Positions 16,115 to 24,585 of a stretch of DNA of 64,000 nt are shown here, piece after piece (the stretch's first letter is position 1; each line of letters opens with the position of its first letter). Origin of the DNA: Nocardioides halotolerans DSM 19273 (GTDB lineage: Bacteria; Actinomycetota; Actinomycetes; Propionibacteriales; Nocardioidaceae); assembly GCF_000422805.1 (NCBI RefSeq), contig NZ_KE383922.1:223984-287983 (forward strand), in the 5' to 3' direction. The notes beneath the pieces were generated by a model. That model had not been told where the DNA came from. It ran no database searches and was given only the letters and a program-made list of their open reading frames with translations. The translations under genes and the position numbers were made by a program.

Positions 16115-16945
16115 ATGACGGTCTACTTCGGCACTCCGGAACGGAACACCGAGGACCCGCTGATCAGCATCGTGGTGCCCGCGCTCAACGAGGCACTCAA
16201 CCTGTCGGTGGTCCTGCCGCAGCTTCCGCAGGTCCACGAGGTCATCCTCGTCGACGGCGGCTCGGTCGACGGCACGGTCATGGCGGCCCGCCGGGCCCTG
16301 CCCAGCATCGTCACGGTCCTGCAGACCCGCAAGGGCAAGGGCAACGCCCTGGCCGCCGGGTTCGCACGCGTCACCGGCGACATCGTGGTGATGTTCGACG
16401 CCGACGGCTCCGCCGACCCGGCCGAGATCGTGCGGTTCGTCGAGGCGCTCAAGGCCGGCGCCGACTTCGCCAAGGGCTCGCGGTTCACCGCGGGCGGCGG
16501 GTCCGCCGACATCACGACGGTGCGCCGCGCCGGCAACGCGTTCCTCAACGGCGTCTTCAACCTCGGGTTCCGCACCCGCTACACCGACCTCTGCTACGGC
16601 TACAACGCCTTCTGGGCCGACCTGATCCCGCTGCTCGACCTGCCGGAGCACAGCGCGCCGCCGCCGGGCAACGGCAAGATGGTCTGGGGCGACGGCTTCG
16701 AGATCGAAACGGTCATCAACTGCCGCTTCGCCGCCGCGAAGGTCTCGATCACCGAGGTGCCCTCGGTGGAGAAGCTGCGGATGTTCGGCGAGTCCAACTT
16801 GCGCGCCGTCCACGACGGCATCCGCGTGCTCCGCACGCTGTTCACCGAGTGGCGCCGGGCCAGGGGGGTGCGCCGCATGGAGCGCAAGCTCGCCGAGCCG
16901 TCGGTCGCCAAGACTGCGCCGGCCGGCACCCGCATCGCGGCCTGA
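16115..16945 (+). CDS. Family 2 glycosyltransferase
   Basis: This 276-aa GT-A enzyme has an N-terminal I-S-I-V-V-P-A-L-N-E motif and the metal-binding D-A-D-G within V-V-M-F-D-A-D-G-S-A-D. It resembles dolichol-phosphate-mannose-synthase-type and polysaccharide GT2 enzymes and has no membrane helices. Donor and acceptor cannot be predicted; a role in cell-envelope glycan synthesis is likely. The ATG at 16115 is chosen at the start of family similarity; a G-rich stretch lies about 12 nt upstream. A strong terminator follows the gene. Confidence 0.88.
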   Translation: MTVYFGTPERNTEDPLISIVVPALNEALNLSVVLPQLPQVHEVILVDGGSVDGTVMAARRALPSIVTVLQTRKGKGNALAAGFARVTGDIVVMFDADGSADPAEIVRFVEALKAGADFAKGSRFTAGGGSADITTVRRAGNAFLNGVFNLGFRTRYTDLCYGYNAFWADLIPLLDLPEHSAPPPGNGKMVWGDGFEIETVINCRFAAAKVSITEVPSVEKLRMFGESNLRAVHDGIRVLRTLFTEWRRARGVRRMERKLAEPSVAKTAPAGTRIAA

Positions 16946-16981
16946 CCCCAGCCTCCCCGAGAAGCACCTGACGCGAGTCGT

Positions 16982-17014
16982 CTCGAGCCCCGGTCCTCAG
17001 GGCCGGGGCTCGAG
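16982..17014 (+). terminator. Terminator after the glycosyltransferase gene
   Basis: CTCGAGCCCCGG and its complement form a perfect 12-bp stem with a 9-nt loop, starting 37 nt after the stop codon. Confidence 0.75.
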
Positions 17015-17450
17015 CGTGTTCTAGACCGGGAGCCGGGTCGGACGCCGCTCGCTCGGACGCGGCAGCACGACCCCGACCGTGGGAGCGCGCCCACGCACTC
17101 GTCGACCGTCTCGCCGCCTGCCGGCGGTCACCGGCGCCCGGTCAGGCGAGCGTCGAGGCATCATCCTTTCGGTCTGTTTCTGCTGGTCAGGGCGGGTCCC
17201 GTCGCCGTCCGGACGGCGTACGGCGTCGCCGCGGAGAGCCGCTCGACCAGCCCGGACGGCTGCTAGCAGGCCGGCTGCAAAACCTGCGGTCTCAGTAGGT
17301 CGGCGCGCGCAGGACGGTCGAGAACCTCCGGATCCGGCGCGCGTTGGCACCGATTCCACAGGCGGTGATGCTTGCCAACACCTGCTCGGACGGGCATGCT
17401 GGACGAACTGAGCACTGGTCGTGGGGGCCAGAGCTCGACCGAAGGACCAG
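17015..17450. other. Intergenic region without a supported gene
   Basis: No ORF here shows the strong GC-rich third-position bias of the neighbours. The only candidate is a 47-codon reverse ORF at 17021-17164 with weak bias. No RNA family was recognised. Confidence 0.4.
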
Positions 17451-17621
17451 GTGGGGACCTTGTTGCTTGGGGGGAAACCGCGCACGGCGAGCTCCGTGCC
17501 GGTCAAGGTGGATCGCACGGTGGCGTCCAGCCAGCCGTCGCGGATCCACGTCGTACGGCTGCCGAAGCGAGCGGACGCGCCCGTCACCAACGTGACAGCG
17601 CTCCGGCCGAAGGCGAGCTAG
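17451..17621 (+). CDS. Possible small protein (56 aa)
   Basis: A GTG start follows AAGGA closely, and from about residue 10 the codons have the high third-position GC of real genes here. The peptide is basic and rich in Val, Ser and Thr with no recognised motif. Its end overlaps the convergent membrane-protein gene by 4 nt. It could be a genuine small gene or the remnant of a longer one; confidence is low. Confidence 0.35.
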   Translation: MGTLLLGGKPRTASSVPVKVDRTVASSQPSRIHVVRLPKRADAPVTNVTALRPKAS

Positions 17622-18505
17622 GCGAACGACCGCTCGCCGTCCGGGCCCGGCCCGGACGGTGGGCGGACGCGTCCTGTCACGCCCGCCACCACCGCGGCGC
17701 CGAGCGCGACGATCGCCAGCGCGACGCCGGCGACCTCGATCGCCCGCCACAGGTCCGCGACCACCACTGACCAGACGGCCCGCGCCACGTCGCGCTGGGC
17801 GAGGTCGTCGGTGAGCAGGTCGCGGGCGGACACCACCGCCAGCGCGAGCACGGCCGTGGCGACCAGCGACGCGACGGCGAGCTTCGCGACGACGCTCGCC
17901 CGGCGGCGGGCCGGCAGGAGCGTCAGCAGCACCATCGCCGCCCACGCCAGGGGCAGCCAGAACCCCAGCGCGTCGAGCAAGTCGTAGGCGTGCCGCACCT
18001 TGCCGAGGCGGTCGCCGTCCATCACCGCGAACGACGCGTCCACCTCGGCCGCGCGCTCGGCGTCGACGAGCCCCTGGGCAGCGAGATCCTGCGCGATGGC
18101 GGCGAAGGCGGCGGCCAGGTCGATGCTCACCCGGCCCTGCGCGTCGAGCCGGGCACTCGCCCGGCCGTCGAGCACCGCGACCAGCTGCTCGTGCGCCGCG
18201 CGGTTGGCCCGCATCCACGCGTCGCGGAACGCCGGCCCGTCGACGACGTGCTGCACCACCAGGTGGACGACGGCCTCGACGCCGCGCGGCGGCGTACCCC
18301 TCCCGGCGACCAGCTGCAGCGCCTCGCGCTCGAGCTCGGTGACCGCGGCGGCCTTGACGACGTCGTCGTCGGCGAGCGGCGCGACCGTCTCGACGTAGGT
18401 GTCGGTGTCGCTCACCACGCCGTGGGTCCACACCGAGAGCAGGCCCAGGGGGAGCAGCACGGCTGCCAGGACGCCGGTCAGCGAGGCCAGTAACGAGCGA
18501 AGCAC
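17618..18505 (-). CDS. Membrane protein of unknown function
   Basis: This 295-aa protein has an N-terminal helix (about residues 5-28) followed by a long extracytoplasmic region starting V-S-D-T-D-T-Y-V-E-T-V-A-P-L. Three further helices lie in the C-terminal third. This layout, with the T-D-x-Y-V-x-T-V-A-P-L segment, recurs in uncharacterised actinobacterial membrane proteins. The GTG at 18505 is proposed because TAGTGT lies exactly 7 nt upstream, suggesting a leaderless transcript. An ATG further upstream would add a long hydrophilic stretch and is unlikely. Confidence 0.75.
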   Translation of the reverse strand: MLRSLLASLTGVLAAVLLPLGLLSVWTHGVVSDTDTYVETVAPLADDDVVKAAAVTELEREALQLVAGRGTPPRGVEAVVHLVVQHVVDGPAFRDAWMRANRAAHEQLVAVLDGRASARLDAQGRVSIDLAAAFAAIAQDLAAQGLVDAERAAEVDASFAVMDGDRLGKVRHAYDLLDALGFWLPLAWAAMVLLTLLPARRRASVVAKLAVASLVATAVLALAVVSARDLLTDDLAQRDVARAVWSVVVADLWRAIEVAGVALAIVALGAAVVAGVTGRVRPPSGPGPDGERSFA

Positions 18506-18637
18506 CAAAAGGACACTAGCGAGTTTCAAGTGGACCAGTGCGGCGGGTGGGACTCGTGACGTTCGTGGGGTGGCGCCGTTTTCGGAGTCGGATCCTCGAT
18601 CCGTTCCCTTCCAACCCCCACATGGGAGATCCCCACC

Positions 18638-19678
18638 ATGCACCTCAAGAAAATGCTCGGGGCCGTCATCGCCTCGGCGCTCCTCTTCACCATGCCGGTC
18701 CCGTCCGCGCACGCCGACACCTACGCACCCGACGCCGTCAACCAGGACTTCGCCGGGAGCCAGGGCGGCTGGACCTCGTCGACCGCCAGCGACGGCCTCT
18801 GCCTGCCGGTTCTGCTCTGCCCGGTCGTGAGCAACGGCTGGTCGGCGGGCGGCGCCGACGGCAACGGCTACATCCAGACGTCGTTCACCACGCTCCTCAC
18901 CACTGGCGCCGGCTTCTCGACCGGTATGTGGGAGAGCCCCTCATTCGCCTACAACGGCAACGCAGGCAAGGTGCCCGGGGCGGTCCGCCTCGACCTCAAC
19001 ATGATGACGGACGTGACGCCCCTGCTGGTCGCGTCGCTGCTGAACTCGGCGTCCTATCGCGTCGACCTCGTGGACCAGGCGACGTCAACCGCCGTCGAGG
19101 CGACCCCGACCACGCCGATCACCAGTGATCACGGCTGGACGGCCGTCCAGTCCGCGTCGGTCAACCCGGCGCTGCTCCAGCTCGGTCACCAGTACAAGAT
19201 CCGCATCACCACGACGCTCACCTCGGCGGTCGCGGCGGTGGCCAACGGTTCGGTCGGCTATGACAACGTGCGACTCACGACCGAGGCCGCCAATGGCAAC
19301 GGCGGCGGCAACGGCGCCAACGGCGGCTCCGGCATCACCGACATCAAGCAGCTGCGCAAGCTCGTCAAGACCTACATCCTGCCGGGCACGATGAAGGTCC
19401 AGGGCCGGTTCCTCAAGGCGCGCCTGCGGTGCCCGGCCATCGCGTCCCCGCGTGCCTGCCAGATCCAGCTCCAGGGTCTCCAGAAGGGCCGGTTCTCCAA
19501 GCCCGCCACGGCGCGCAAGGTCGTCAAGATCAAGGCCGGCAAGCAGCGGACCGTCAAGATCCGCATCAAGCCGGCGTACGTCGCGAAGTACTCGAAGTCC
19601 AAGAAGATCTGGGTCAAGTGCATCGTGCGCGTGGGCAAGGTCCGCGTGGCCGTGCGCCAGCCGGTCAAGCTCAAGTGA
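18638..19678 (+). CDS. Secreted protein of unknown function with basic C-terminal domain
   Basis: This 346-aa protein has a Sec signal peptide (residues 1-26, S-A-H-A-D). A beta-rich region from about 35 to 215 looks like a carbohydrate-binding-type or jelly-roll module. A Gly/Asn-rich linker (about 218-232) follows. The C-terminal part (235-346) is Lys-rich with V-K-I-K-A-G-K-Q-R-T-V-K-I-R-I-K and two or three Cys. The positive tail might bind cell-wall polymers; this is inference. GGGAG lies upstream of the ATG, and a textbook terminator follows. Confidence 0.8.
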   Translation: MHLKKMLGAVIASALLFTMPVPSAHADTYAPDAVNQDFAGSQGGWTSSTASDGLCLPVLLCPVVSNGWSAGGADGNGYIQTSFTTLLTTGAGFSTGMWESPSFAYNGNAGKVPGAVRLDLNMMTDVTPLLVASLLNSASYRVDLVDQATSTAVEATPTTPITSDHGWTAVQSASVNPALLQLGHQYKIRITTTLTSAVAAVANGSVGYDNVRLTTEAANGNGGGNGANGGSGITDIKQLRKLVKTYILPGTMKVQGRFLKARLRCPAIASPRACQIQLQGLQKGRFSKPATARKVVKIKAGKQRTVKIRIKPAYVAKYSKSKKIWVKCIVRVGKVRVAVRQPVKLK

Positions 19679-19698
19679 TCCACCAGTAGTCCCACGAG

Positions 19699-19732
19699 AA
19701 GGCCCCCGACCAGCCCGCTGGTCGGGGGCCTT
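19699..19732 (+). terminator. Intrinsic terminator
   Basis: AAGGCCCCCGACCAG and its complement form a perfect 15-bp stem with a 4-nt CCCG loop, 20 nt after the stop of the secreted protein. Confidence 0.85.
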
Positions 19733-19745
19733 CCCACGTCCCGAC

Positions 19746-19877
19746 GGTGGCTGAGGTGCGAGGAGCGCCAGCGACGAGCCTCGAAGCCTCTGCGAGGAGG
19801 GCACCCGCTGCTCCACCGCTGGTTGAGGAGGTCGCGCAGCGACCGTCTCGAAACCTCCGCAACGAAGGCACCCACCC
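19746..19877. repeat. Dispersed repeat family A
   Basis: It contains GCTGAGGTGCGAGGAGCGCC, CGACGAGCCTCGAAGCCTC and GGTTGAGGAGGTCGC...GCGACCGTCTCGAAACC in sequence. These are the reverse complements of elements at 26595-26660 and 33600-33715. Similar words are common between genes in Nocardioides-like genomes. Confidence 0.65.
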
Positions 19878-19930
19878 ATCCAACCCGCCAACCGCAGACG
19901 TACGCCGCCGGCGTGCTGCACACTCCTGCC

Positions 19931-20197
19931 ATGAGCTCCCCGGCACCGCAGCCCGCCGACCCGCCGCCGCCGACGGGCCTGCCGACGTCCACGGTCCCGC
20001 CGGCTGCGCCAGGCCAGCCCGCCCCCGCCGTCCCGTACGGCGGCGCGGTCACGCCGGTCGACCCGGCCACGGTGTCGGCGCCGATCACCGCCCAGGGCGT
20101 CGCGAAGGGCGTCGGTCAGGCCGCGGTCTCCTGGGGCGTGCGCGCCATCATCTTCTTCATCCTCCGAATGGTCTTCCGGGCGATCTTCCGCCGCTGA
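19931..20197 (+). CDS. Small proline-rich protein with C-terminal membrane segment
   Basis: This 88-aa protein has a Pro/Ala/Thr-rich first half (about residues 3-45) and a single hydrophobic segment near the C-terminus (A-I-I-F-F-I-L-R-M-V-F), ending in basic residues. The topology suggests a tail-anchored or small inner-membrane protein. No family was recognised. The ATG at 19931 is the first start after the repeat copy; longer in-frame starts would lie within the repeat. Confidence 0.55.
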   Translation: MSSPAPQPADPPPPTGLPTSTVPPAAPGQPAPAVPYGGAVTPVDPATVSAPITAQGVAKGVGQAAVSWGVRAIIFFILRMVFRAIFRR

Positions 20198-20214
20198 CGG
20201 CCGTCCCCCCGGGC

Positions 20215-20220
20215 TAGGTT
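20215..20220 (+). promoter_or_regulatory. Predicted -10 element of the isochorismatase gene
   Basis: TAGGTT ends 6 nt before the ATG at 20227 with no Shine-Dalgarno, consistent with a leaderless transcript. Confidence 0.5.
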
Positions 20221-20226
20221 CGGGCC

Positions 20227-20796
20227 ATGGACGATCAGCTCTCGAGATTCGCGCTCGTGGTCGTCGACGCCCAGCAGGGTTTCAACGACCCGTCGTGGGG
20301 GAGCCGCAACAACCCGCAGTGCGACGCGAACATCGAGGCGCTCGTCGAGGCGTGGTCCGCGGCGTCCCGGCCCCTGGTCTACGTCCGCCACGACTCCGAG
20401 AGTCCCCGGTCGCCGCTGCGTCCCTCCTCGCCGGGCAACGCGCTCAAGCCGTACCTGAGGGCCGAGCCCGACCTGCTGGTGACCAAGTCGGTGAACTCGG
20501 CCTTCCACGGGTCGCCCGACCTGCACGCGTGGCTGGTCTCGCAGCGGGTCGAGGGGATCGTGGTCTGCGGGATCACGACCAACCACTGCTGCGAGACCAC
20601 GGCCCGGGTCGGCGGCAACCTGGGCCACCGCGTCCTGTTCGCCCTCGACGCCACGCACACCTTCGACCGTCGCGGTCCCGACGGTGACGTGGTGAGCGCC
20701 GACGAGCTCTCCCGCGTGACCGGGGTGAACCTGCACGGGGAGTTCGCCGAGGTCGTCCGCAGCGCCGACCTGCTCGAGGGCGTCCTCTCAGGCTGA
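20227..20796 (+). CDS. Isochorismatase-like cysteine hydrolase
   Basis: This 189-aa protein of the isochorismatase superfamily has the triad pattern D (V-V-V-D-A-Q near residue 14), K (V-T-K-S-V-N-S-A-F near residue 90) and the nucleophile Cys in G-I-T-T-N-H-C-C-E-T. Members hydrolyse amides such as nicotinamide, ureidoacrylate or N-carbamoyl compounds. The nearby NCS1 base/hydantoin permease and HxlR regulator make a nitrogen-compound substrate plausible, but that is inference. Its last 9 nt overlap the convergent SnoaL-like gene. Confidence 0.88.
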   Translation: MDDQLSRFALVVVDAQQGFNDPSWGSRNNPQCDANIEALVEAWSAASRPLVYVRHDSESPRSPLRPSSPGNALKPYLRAEPDLLVTKSVNSAFHGSPDLHAWLVSQRVEGIVVCGITTNHCCETTARVGGNLGHRVLFALDATHTFDRRGPDGDVVSADELSRVTGVNLHGEFAEVVRSADLLEGVLSG

Positions 20797-21189
20797 CCGC
20801 TCGCGGCGACCGACCCGGCTGGGCAGCGGGTCGGCCTCGAGGGCCGCCGCCATCTCCCCGACGGCGACCCGCAACACGGACAGCGGCCGGAGCATCAGCG
20901 TGACCTCGACGACCCGGCCCGCCGGGTCGCGGTGCTCGTCGAGCACTCCCTCGACGGTTCGTCCCCTCACCGCTCCGGAGACGAACGTCGCCCGCTCGCG
21001 ACCCGCCGTCAGCTCGCGCACCGGCTCCAGCGACTCGAGCACCCTCGCGATGGTCGTGAAGAGGTGCGCGACGTCGTCACGTCCGCGGTAGTCGGCCACC
21101 GGGCTGTGGAACCGGACGTCATCGGCCAGCACGAGCTCGAGCCGATCTCGATCCGGTTGCCGCAGGAGGGCGACGAGCTCAGAGACCAT
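20788..21189 (-). CDS. SnoaL-like / NTF2-fold protein
   Basis: This 133-aa protein has the cone-shaped NTF2-like fold: V-R-F-H-S-P-V-A-D-Y-R-G near residue 25, then alternating strands. The superfamily includes polyketide cyclases, limonene epoxide hydrolase relatives and many ligand-binding proteins; the role here is unknown. It is divergent from the NCS1 permease, and the shared 130-nt gap holds motifs also found before hxlR, so it may belong to the same regulon. Confidence 0.8.
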   Translation of the reverse strand: MVSELVALLRQPDRDRLELVLADDVRFHSPVADYRGRDDVAHLFTTIARVLESLEPVRELTAGRERATFVSGAVRGRTVEGVLDEHRDPAGRVVEVTLMLRPLSVLRVAVGEMAAALEADPLPSRVGRRERSA

Positions 21190-21208
21190 GGCGCGGCCCT
21201 ACCCCCCA

Positions 21209-21286
21209 CTGCTTCGGAAGTAGAAGCAGAATTCCCGATTGCGCGCCTGTCGATCTCTTCACTAGCGTGGTGCTGAATCAGAAGCA
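21209..21286. promoter_or_regulatory. Operator-like motifs before the NCS1 permease and SnoaL genes
   Basis: An inverted repeat CTGCTTC-N7-GAAGCAG lies at 21209-21229, and GAATCAGAAGCA at 21275-21286. The second is identical to a 12-mer in front of hxlR (23193-23204). Such AT-richer words stand out in this GC-rich DNA and are candidates for HxlR binding. Confidence 0.5.
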
Positions 21287-21318
21287 GTCGGACGCGGTCC
21301 GAGGAGAGGATCTTCCGC

Positions 21319-22824
21319 ATGGAGCGCACCCGTCGGTCAGCGTCGACCGTGGAGTCGGGGGAGTCCGGTCCCCGACCGGTGATCGAGGCCAACGGCGTCA
21401 ACGTGATCGCGCCCGCCGAGCGCCGCGGCACTCCCTCCGACCTGTTCTGGCCCTGGTGCGCGGCGAACATCTCGGTGTTCGGGGTCAGCTGGGGCGCCTT
21501 CGTGCTCGGCTTCGGGCTGAACCTCTGGCAGGCCGTGGCCTCGGGGGCGATCGGGATCGTCGCCGGCTTCGTGCTCGTCGGCCTCGTGGCGGCCGCCGGC
21601 AAGCGCGGCTCGGCGCCCACGCTCGTGCTGTCGCGCGCGGCGTTCGGCGTCAGGGGCAACCTCCTGCCGGGGCTGGTCTCCTACCTGCTCCTGGTGGGCT
21701 GGGAGATCGTGCTCCTCGCACTGGCGACCCTGGCGACCGCCACGGTGTTCGGCCGGCTCGGGTGGGGCGACGGCACGACGACCAAGGTGGCCGCGTTCCT
21801 CGTGCTGGTCGCCGTCATCGTCGTCGCGGGCATCCGCGGGTTCGACGCGATCATGCGCCTGCAGCGCTGGCTGACGCTGCTCACCGTGGCGATCACGGTC
21901 GGCTACATCGCCCTGACGGTCGACGAGGTGGACTGGTCGGCGGCGACCGGTGGCGACGCCGCCGGCACGACGGCGTTCATCGGCGCCCTGGTCATGGTGC
22001 TCACCGGCTTCGGCATCAGCTGGGTCAACGCCGCGGCCGACTACTCGCGGTACCTCCCGAGGCACTCCTCGACCGCCGGCGTGGTCGGCTGGACGACGTT
22101 CGGCGCGAGCCTCCCCGTCGTCGTCCTGGTGGTCTACGGCCTCCTCCTGTGCGCGTCGGACCCGGCGTTCGGCGAGGCCGTCGCGGCCGACCCGGTCGGT
22201 GCCCTGACCACGGTGCTGCCGACGTGGTACCTCCTGCCCTTCGCCGTGGTGGCCGTCGGCGGACTGGTCGCCGGCGCGGTCCTCGACATCTACTCCTCGG
22301 GCCTCACCCTGCTCGCGGTCGGGCTCCCCGCCCCGCGCTGGGCGGCGGCGGCGCTCGACGGCGTGCTGATGATCCTCGGCACGATCTACGTCGTGTGGGT
22401 CGCCGACAGCTTCTTCCTGCCGTTCCAGGGCTTCCTCATCACCCTCGGCGTCCCGCTGGCCGCCTGGTGCGGCATCTTCCTCGCCGACCTCCTGCTGCGC
22501 CGGGCGCCGTACGACGAGACGAAGCTGTTCGAGCCCGATGCACCTCGTGGCTACGGGTCGGTGCGCTGGGACTCGGTCGTCCTGATGGCGGTCGGCACGG
22601 TCGTGGGCTGGGGGCTGGTGACCAACACCTACTCCGAGTCGCTGTCGTGGCAGGGCTACCTGCTCGGGCCGCTCGGGCTCGGCGGCCGCGACGGCGACTG
22701 GGCCTACTCGAGCCTGGGCGTCGTGGCCGCGCTGGTGCTCGGCTTCCTCGGCTACCTGGTCACCGGTCGGGGCGCCGTACGCCGCCAGGAGGCGCTCCCG
22801 GCCGCGTCCGTGACTCCTCGCTAG
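21319..22824 (+). CDS. NCS1-family permease (purine/cytosine/hydantoin type)
   Basis: This 501-aa transporter with about twelve membrane helices belongs to the NCS1 family. Landmarks are W-P-W-C-A-A-N-I-S-V near residue 45, a G-F-G-I-S-W-V-N-A-A-A-D-Y-S-R-Y-L-P segment near 240, and I-Y-S-S-G-L-T-L near 330. NCS1 members import cytosine, purines, allantoin, hydantoins or thiamine precursors with H+ or Na+. The ATG at 21319 follows GAGGAGAGG. It is convergent with hxlR, overlapping by 4 nt. Confidence 0.88.
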   Translation: MERTRRSASTVESGESGPRPVIEANGVNVIAPAERRGTPSDLFWPWCAANISVFGVSWGAFVLGFGLNLWQAVASGAIGIVAGFVLVGLVAAAGKRGSAPTLVLSRAAFGVRGNLLPGLVSYLLLVGWEIVLLALATLATATVFGRLGWGDGTTTKVAAFLVLVAVIVVAGIRGFDAIMRLQRWLTLLTVAITVGYIALTVDEVDWSAATGGDAAGTTAFIGALVMVLTGFGISWVNAAADYSRYLPRHSSTAGVVGWTTFGASLPVVVLVVYGLLLCASDPAFGEAVAADPVGALTTVLPTWYLLPFAVVAVGGLVAGAVLDIYSSGLTLLAVGLPAPRWAAAALDGVLMILGTIYVVWVADSFFLPFQGFLITLGVPLAAWCGIFLADLLLRRAPYDETKLFEPDAPRGYGSVRWDSVVLMAVGTVVGWGLVTNTYSESLSWQGYLLGPLGLGGRDGDWAYSSLGVVAALVLGFLGYLVTGRGAVRRQEALPAASVTPR

Positions 22825-23159
22825 CCGCTCCTCGCGAGCGTCCGGGCCCAGCGCCTGCTCCACGCCTGCAACGGGCTGATCGCCTCGACCAGCTCCTCAC
22901 CGAGCCTGGTCAGCTCGTAGCCTGCCTCGCCGTCGGCGACCAGCCCGACCTCGACCAGCTCGTTGAGCCGGGTGGTGAGGACGCTCGAGGACATCTGGTC
23001 GCACCGACGCTGCAGCTCGCGGAACCCGGCCGGCTGCTGGTGGAGCTCCCAGATCACGCGTCCTGTCCAGCGCCGCCCCAGCAGGTCCAGCGCCGCCATG
23101 AACGGCCGGCCGGTCGTGGACCCGCGGACCGGCGTGCCCGGCTTCGGCGTCGCGGTCAT
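22821..23159 (-). CDS. HxlR-family transcriptional regulator
   Basis: This 112-aa winged-helix protein shows the family pattern: L-L-G-R-R-W-T-G-R-V-I-W-E-L near residue 25, F-R-E-L-Q-R-R-C-D-Q-M-S-S-S-V-L-T-T-R-L as the recognition helix, and Y-E-L-T-R-L-G before the C-terminal helix. HxlR regulators often answer to reactive aldehydes, quinones or thiol stress and commonly control neighbouring genes. GGAGGAGC precedes the ATG. Its promoter and the permease promoter share GAATCAGAAGCA, suggesting autoregulation and control of the permease. Confidence 0.9.
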   Translation of the reverse strand: MTATPKPGTPVRGSTTGRPFMAALDLLGRRWTGRVIWELHQQPAGFRELQRRCDQMSSSVLTTRLNELVEVGLVADGEAGYELTRLGEELVEAISPLQAWSRRWARTLARSG

Positions 23160-23192
23160 CTCGTGGCTCCTCCCGCTGGTCCCGGCACTTCC

Positions 23193-23204
23193 GAATCAGA
23201 AGCA
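23193..23204. promoter_or_regulatory. Shared 12-bp motif before hxlR
   Basis: GAATCAGAAGCA is identical to 21275-21286 upstream of the NCS1 permease and lies 34 nt before the hxlR ATG. Confidence 0.5.
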
Positions 23205-23260
23205 CCGTAGCGCGAGGTGCGTGCACGGCTCCGGCAACATGGGCTCTGCCTCGGATTGGC

Positions 23261-24367
23261 TCAGTCCGTGCAAGCGATCCCGTCACCGTCTGCGTCGAGG
23301 TCGTAAGGGTCCGATCCAGTCACGTAGATGGGTCCGTAGGCGTACTCAGGTCCGTTCCCGGATCCACCGGCGCAGTCGTAGTCCGACGCGGGCGAGAGGC
23401 ACGGACGGTAGCCCGGCGTGCAGCTCTGGGTCGGCGGCGAGAACGGGCGGACAACCGACGAGACCACGACGGTGACCGTCACGCCCGGCTTGGCGAGTTC
23501 TGCGCCAGCCGGGGTTTGGCGCAGGACCACGCCGTTCTTCCCACTGCTGCGGGTCTCGGTCTTGACGGCGACCTCGAACCCGGCAGCTTGGAGCTGGCTC
23601 AGCGCCGCCGACTTGGCCAGGCCCACGACAGACGGCACCTGTGGGTAGGAGACCGCCACGACTAGGACGATGGCCGTGCCAGCCAGCAGGGACGCCCCGG
23701 CCGCCGTGCCCTGCCGGAGCACGGTGCCGGCCGGCTGCGCAGCGGGGACTTCCTTGACCTCGCGTACAACGAGCCCTGCGTTCGCGAGCGCTTGCTCGGC
23801 CTGCTCCCGAGTCAGCCCTTCCAGTTGAGGCATGACCGATCTGGGTGGCTCAGGCGTCGCCGATTCGGATGCCGCGGCGTCGCTCTCAGCTGAGGCGGCG
23901 GTCTCGCTGGCCGTGGAAGCCGATTGCGAAGCCTGGCTGGAAGCCGGTTCGGCAGGCGCCGAGTCTGGTGTCGGACTCAAGGACGGTTGCTTGCTCGTAG
24001 GGGGAGTGTCTGGCGCAGTTTCCGACGCCGCTGGCTCGGTCGGGGGGCTGTCGTCGCTGGGTAGCAGCGCGGCGCCGTAGAGCACTGCGGTCGCGACGGT
24101 CAGGCCGACACGGAGCCACGTCGCCACTGCCGGTCGACGCCACAGTCCGACCAGCCCGAACGGCAGGCAGAGGAAAAGCCCGGGGATCACGGCCCACCAC
24201 GTCTGCCACCACGCGACGCCGCCAGGAGCCCGTGGCGGTCCAGCCTCCGGCCTCGGCCACGTGTGGGAGGTCCACCCGCCGCCGTCCCAGTAGCGCAGCA
24301 ACTTGGGATCTGTCGGATCCGCGTACCAGTTCGGTGGTGGGCCCGGAATGCCGCCCGTTCTCCCCAT
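23261..24367 (-). CDS. DUF2510 - membrane - PASTA x2 - Excalibur protein
   Basis: This 368-aa protein has an unusual chain of domains. A DUF2510 module (about residues 10-38, W-Y-A-D-P ... R-Y-W-D-G-G-G-W-T) is followed by two membrane helices (about 55-77 and 84-103). Next comes a Ser/Thr/Ala/Pro-rich wall-spanning stretch (104-176), two PASTA domains (about 178-240 and 241-304), and a C-terminal Excalibur motif with D-L-D-A-D-G-D-G-I-A-C. PASTA domains bind peptidoglycan or muropeptides and Excalibur is a Ca2+-binding repeat, so it probably senses or binds cell wall. GGGAGG lies 7 nt before the ATG. Confidence 0.9.
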   Translation of the reverse strand: MGRTGGIPGPPPNWYADPTDPKLLRYWDGGGWTSHTWPRPEAGPPRAPGGVAWWQTWWAVIPGLFLCLPFGLVGLWRRPAVATWLRVGLTVATAVLYGAALLPSDDSPPTEPAASETAPDTPPTSKQPSLSPTPDSAPAEPASSQASQSASTASETAASAESDAAASESATPEPPRSVMPQLEGLTREQAEQALANAGLVVREVKEVPAAQPAGTVLRQGTAAGASLLAGTAIVLVVAVSYPQVPSVVGLAKSAALSQLQAAGFEVAVKTETRSSGKNGVVLRQTPAGAELAKPGVTVTVVVSSVVRPFSPPTQSCTPGYRPCLSPASDYDCAGGSGNGPEYAYGPIYVTGSDPYDLDADGDGIACTD

Positions 24368-24585
24368 GCCATTGCCTCCCTGCAACTGAGGCACGCTCGC
24401 AGACCTTCGGGATCGATGTAACCAGCATCGGACGGAGTGACCTGGAAATGACCCCGATGCATCATCGGCCCGGCGCACGAATGGGCTATGCCGCCACATG
24501 AGCGTGCTCCGGTCGGGGCAGCGGCAGCTTACGAACTGCCAGCGGTACGTGGATCCAGAGCAATCGCGAGACGGGGCAGCGCTTC

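Noticed and set aside
17021..17164. 47-codon reverse ORF with Arg-rich product
   Set aside because: Third-position GC is clearly lower than in real genes here, the Shine-Dalgarno is almost on top of the start codon, and no motif was recognised.
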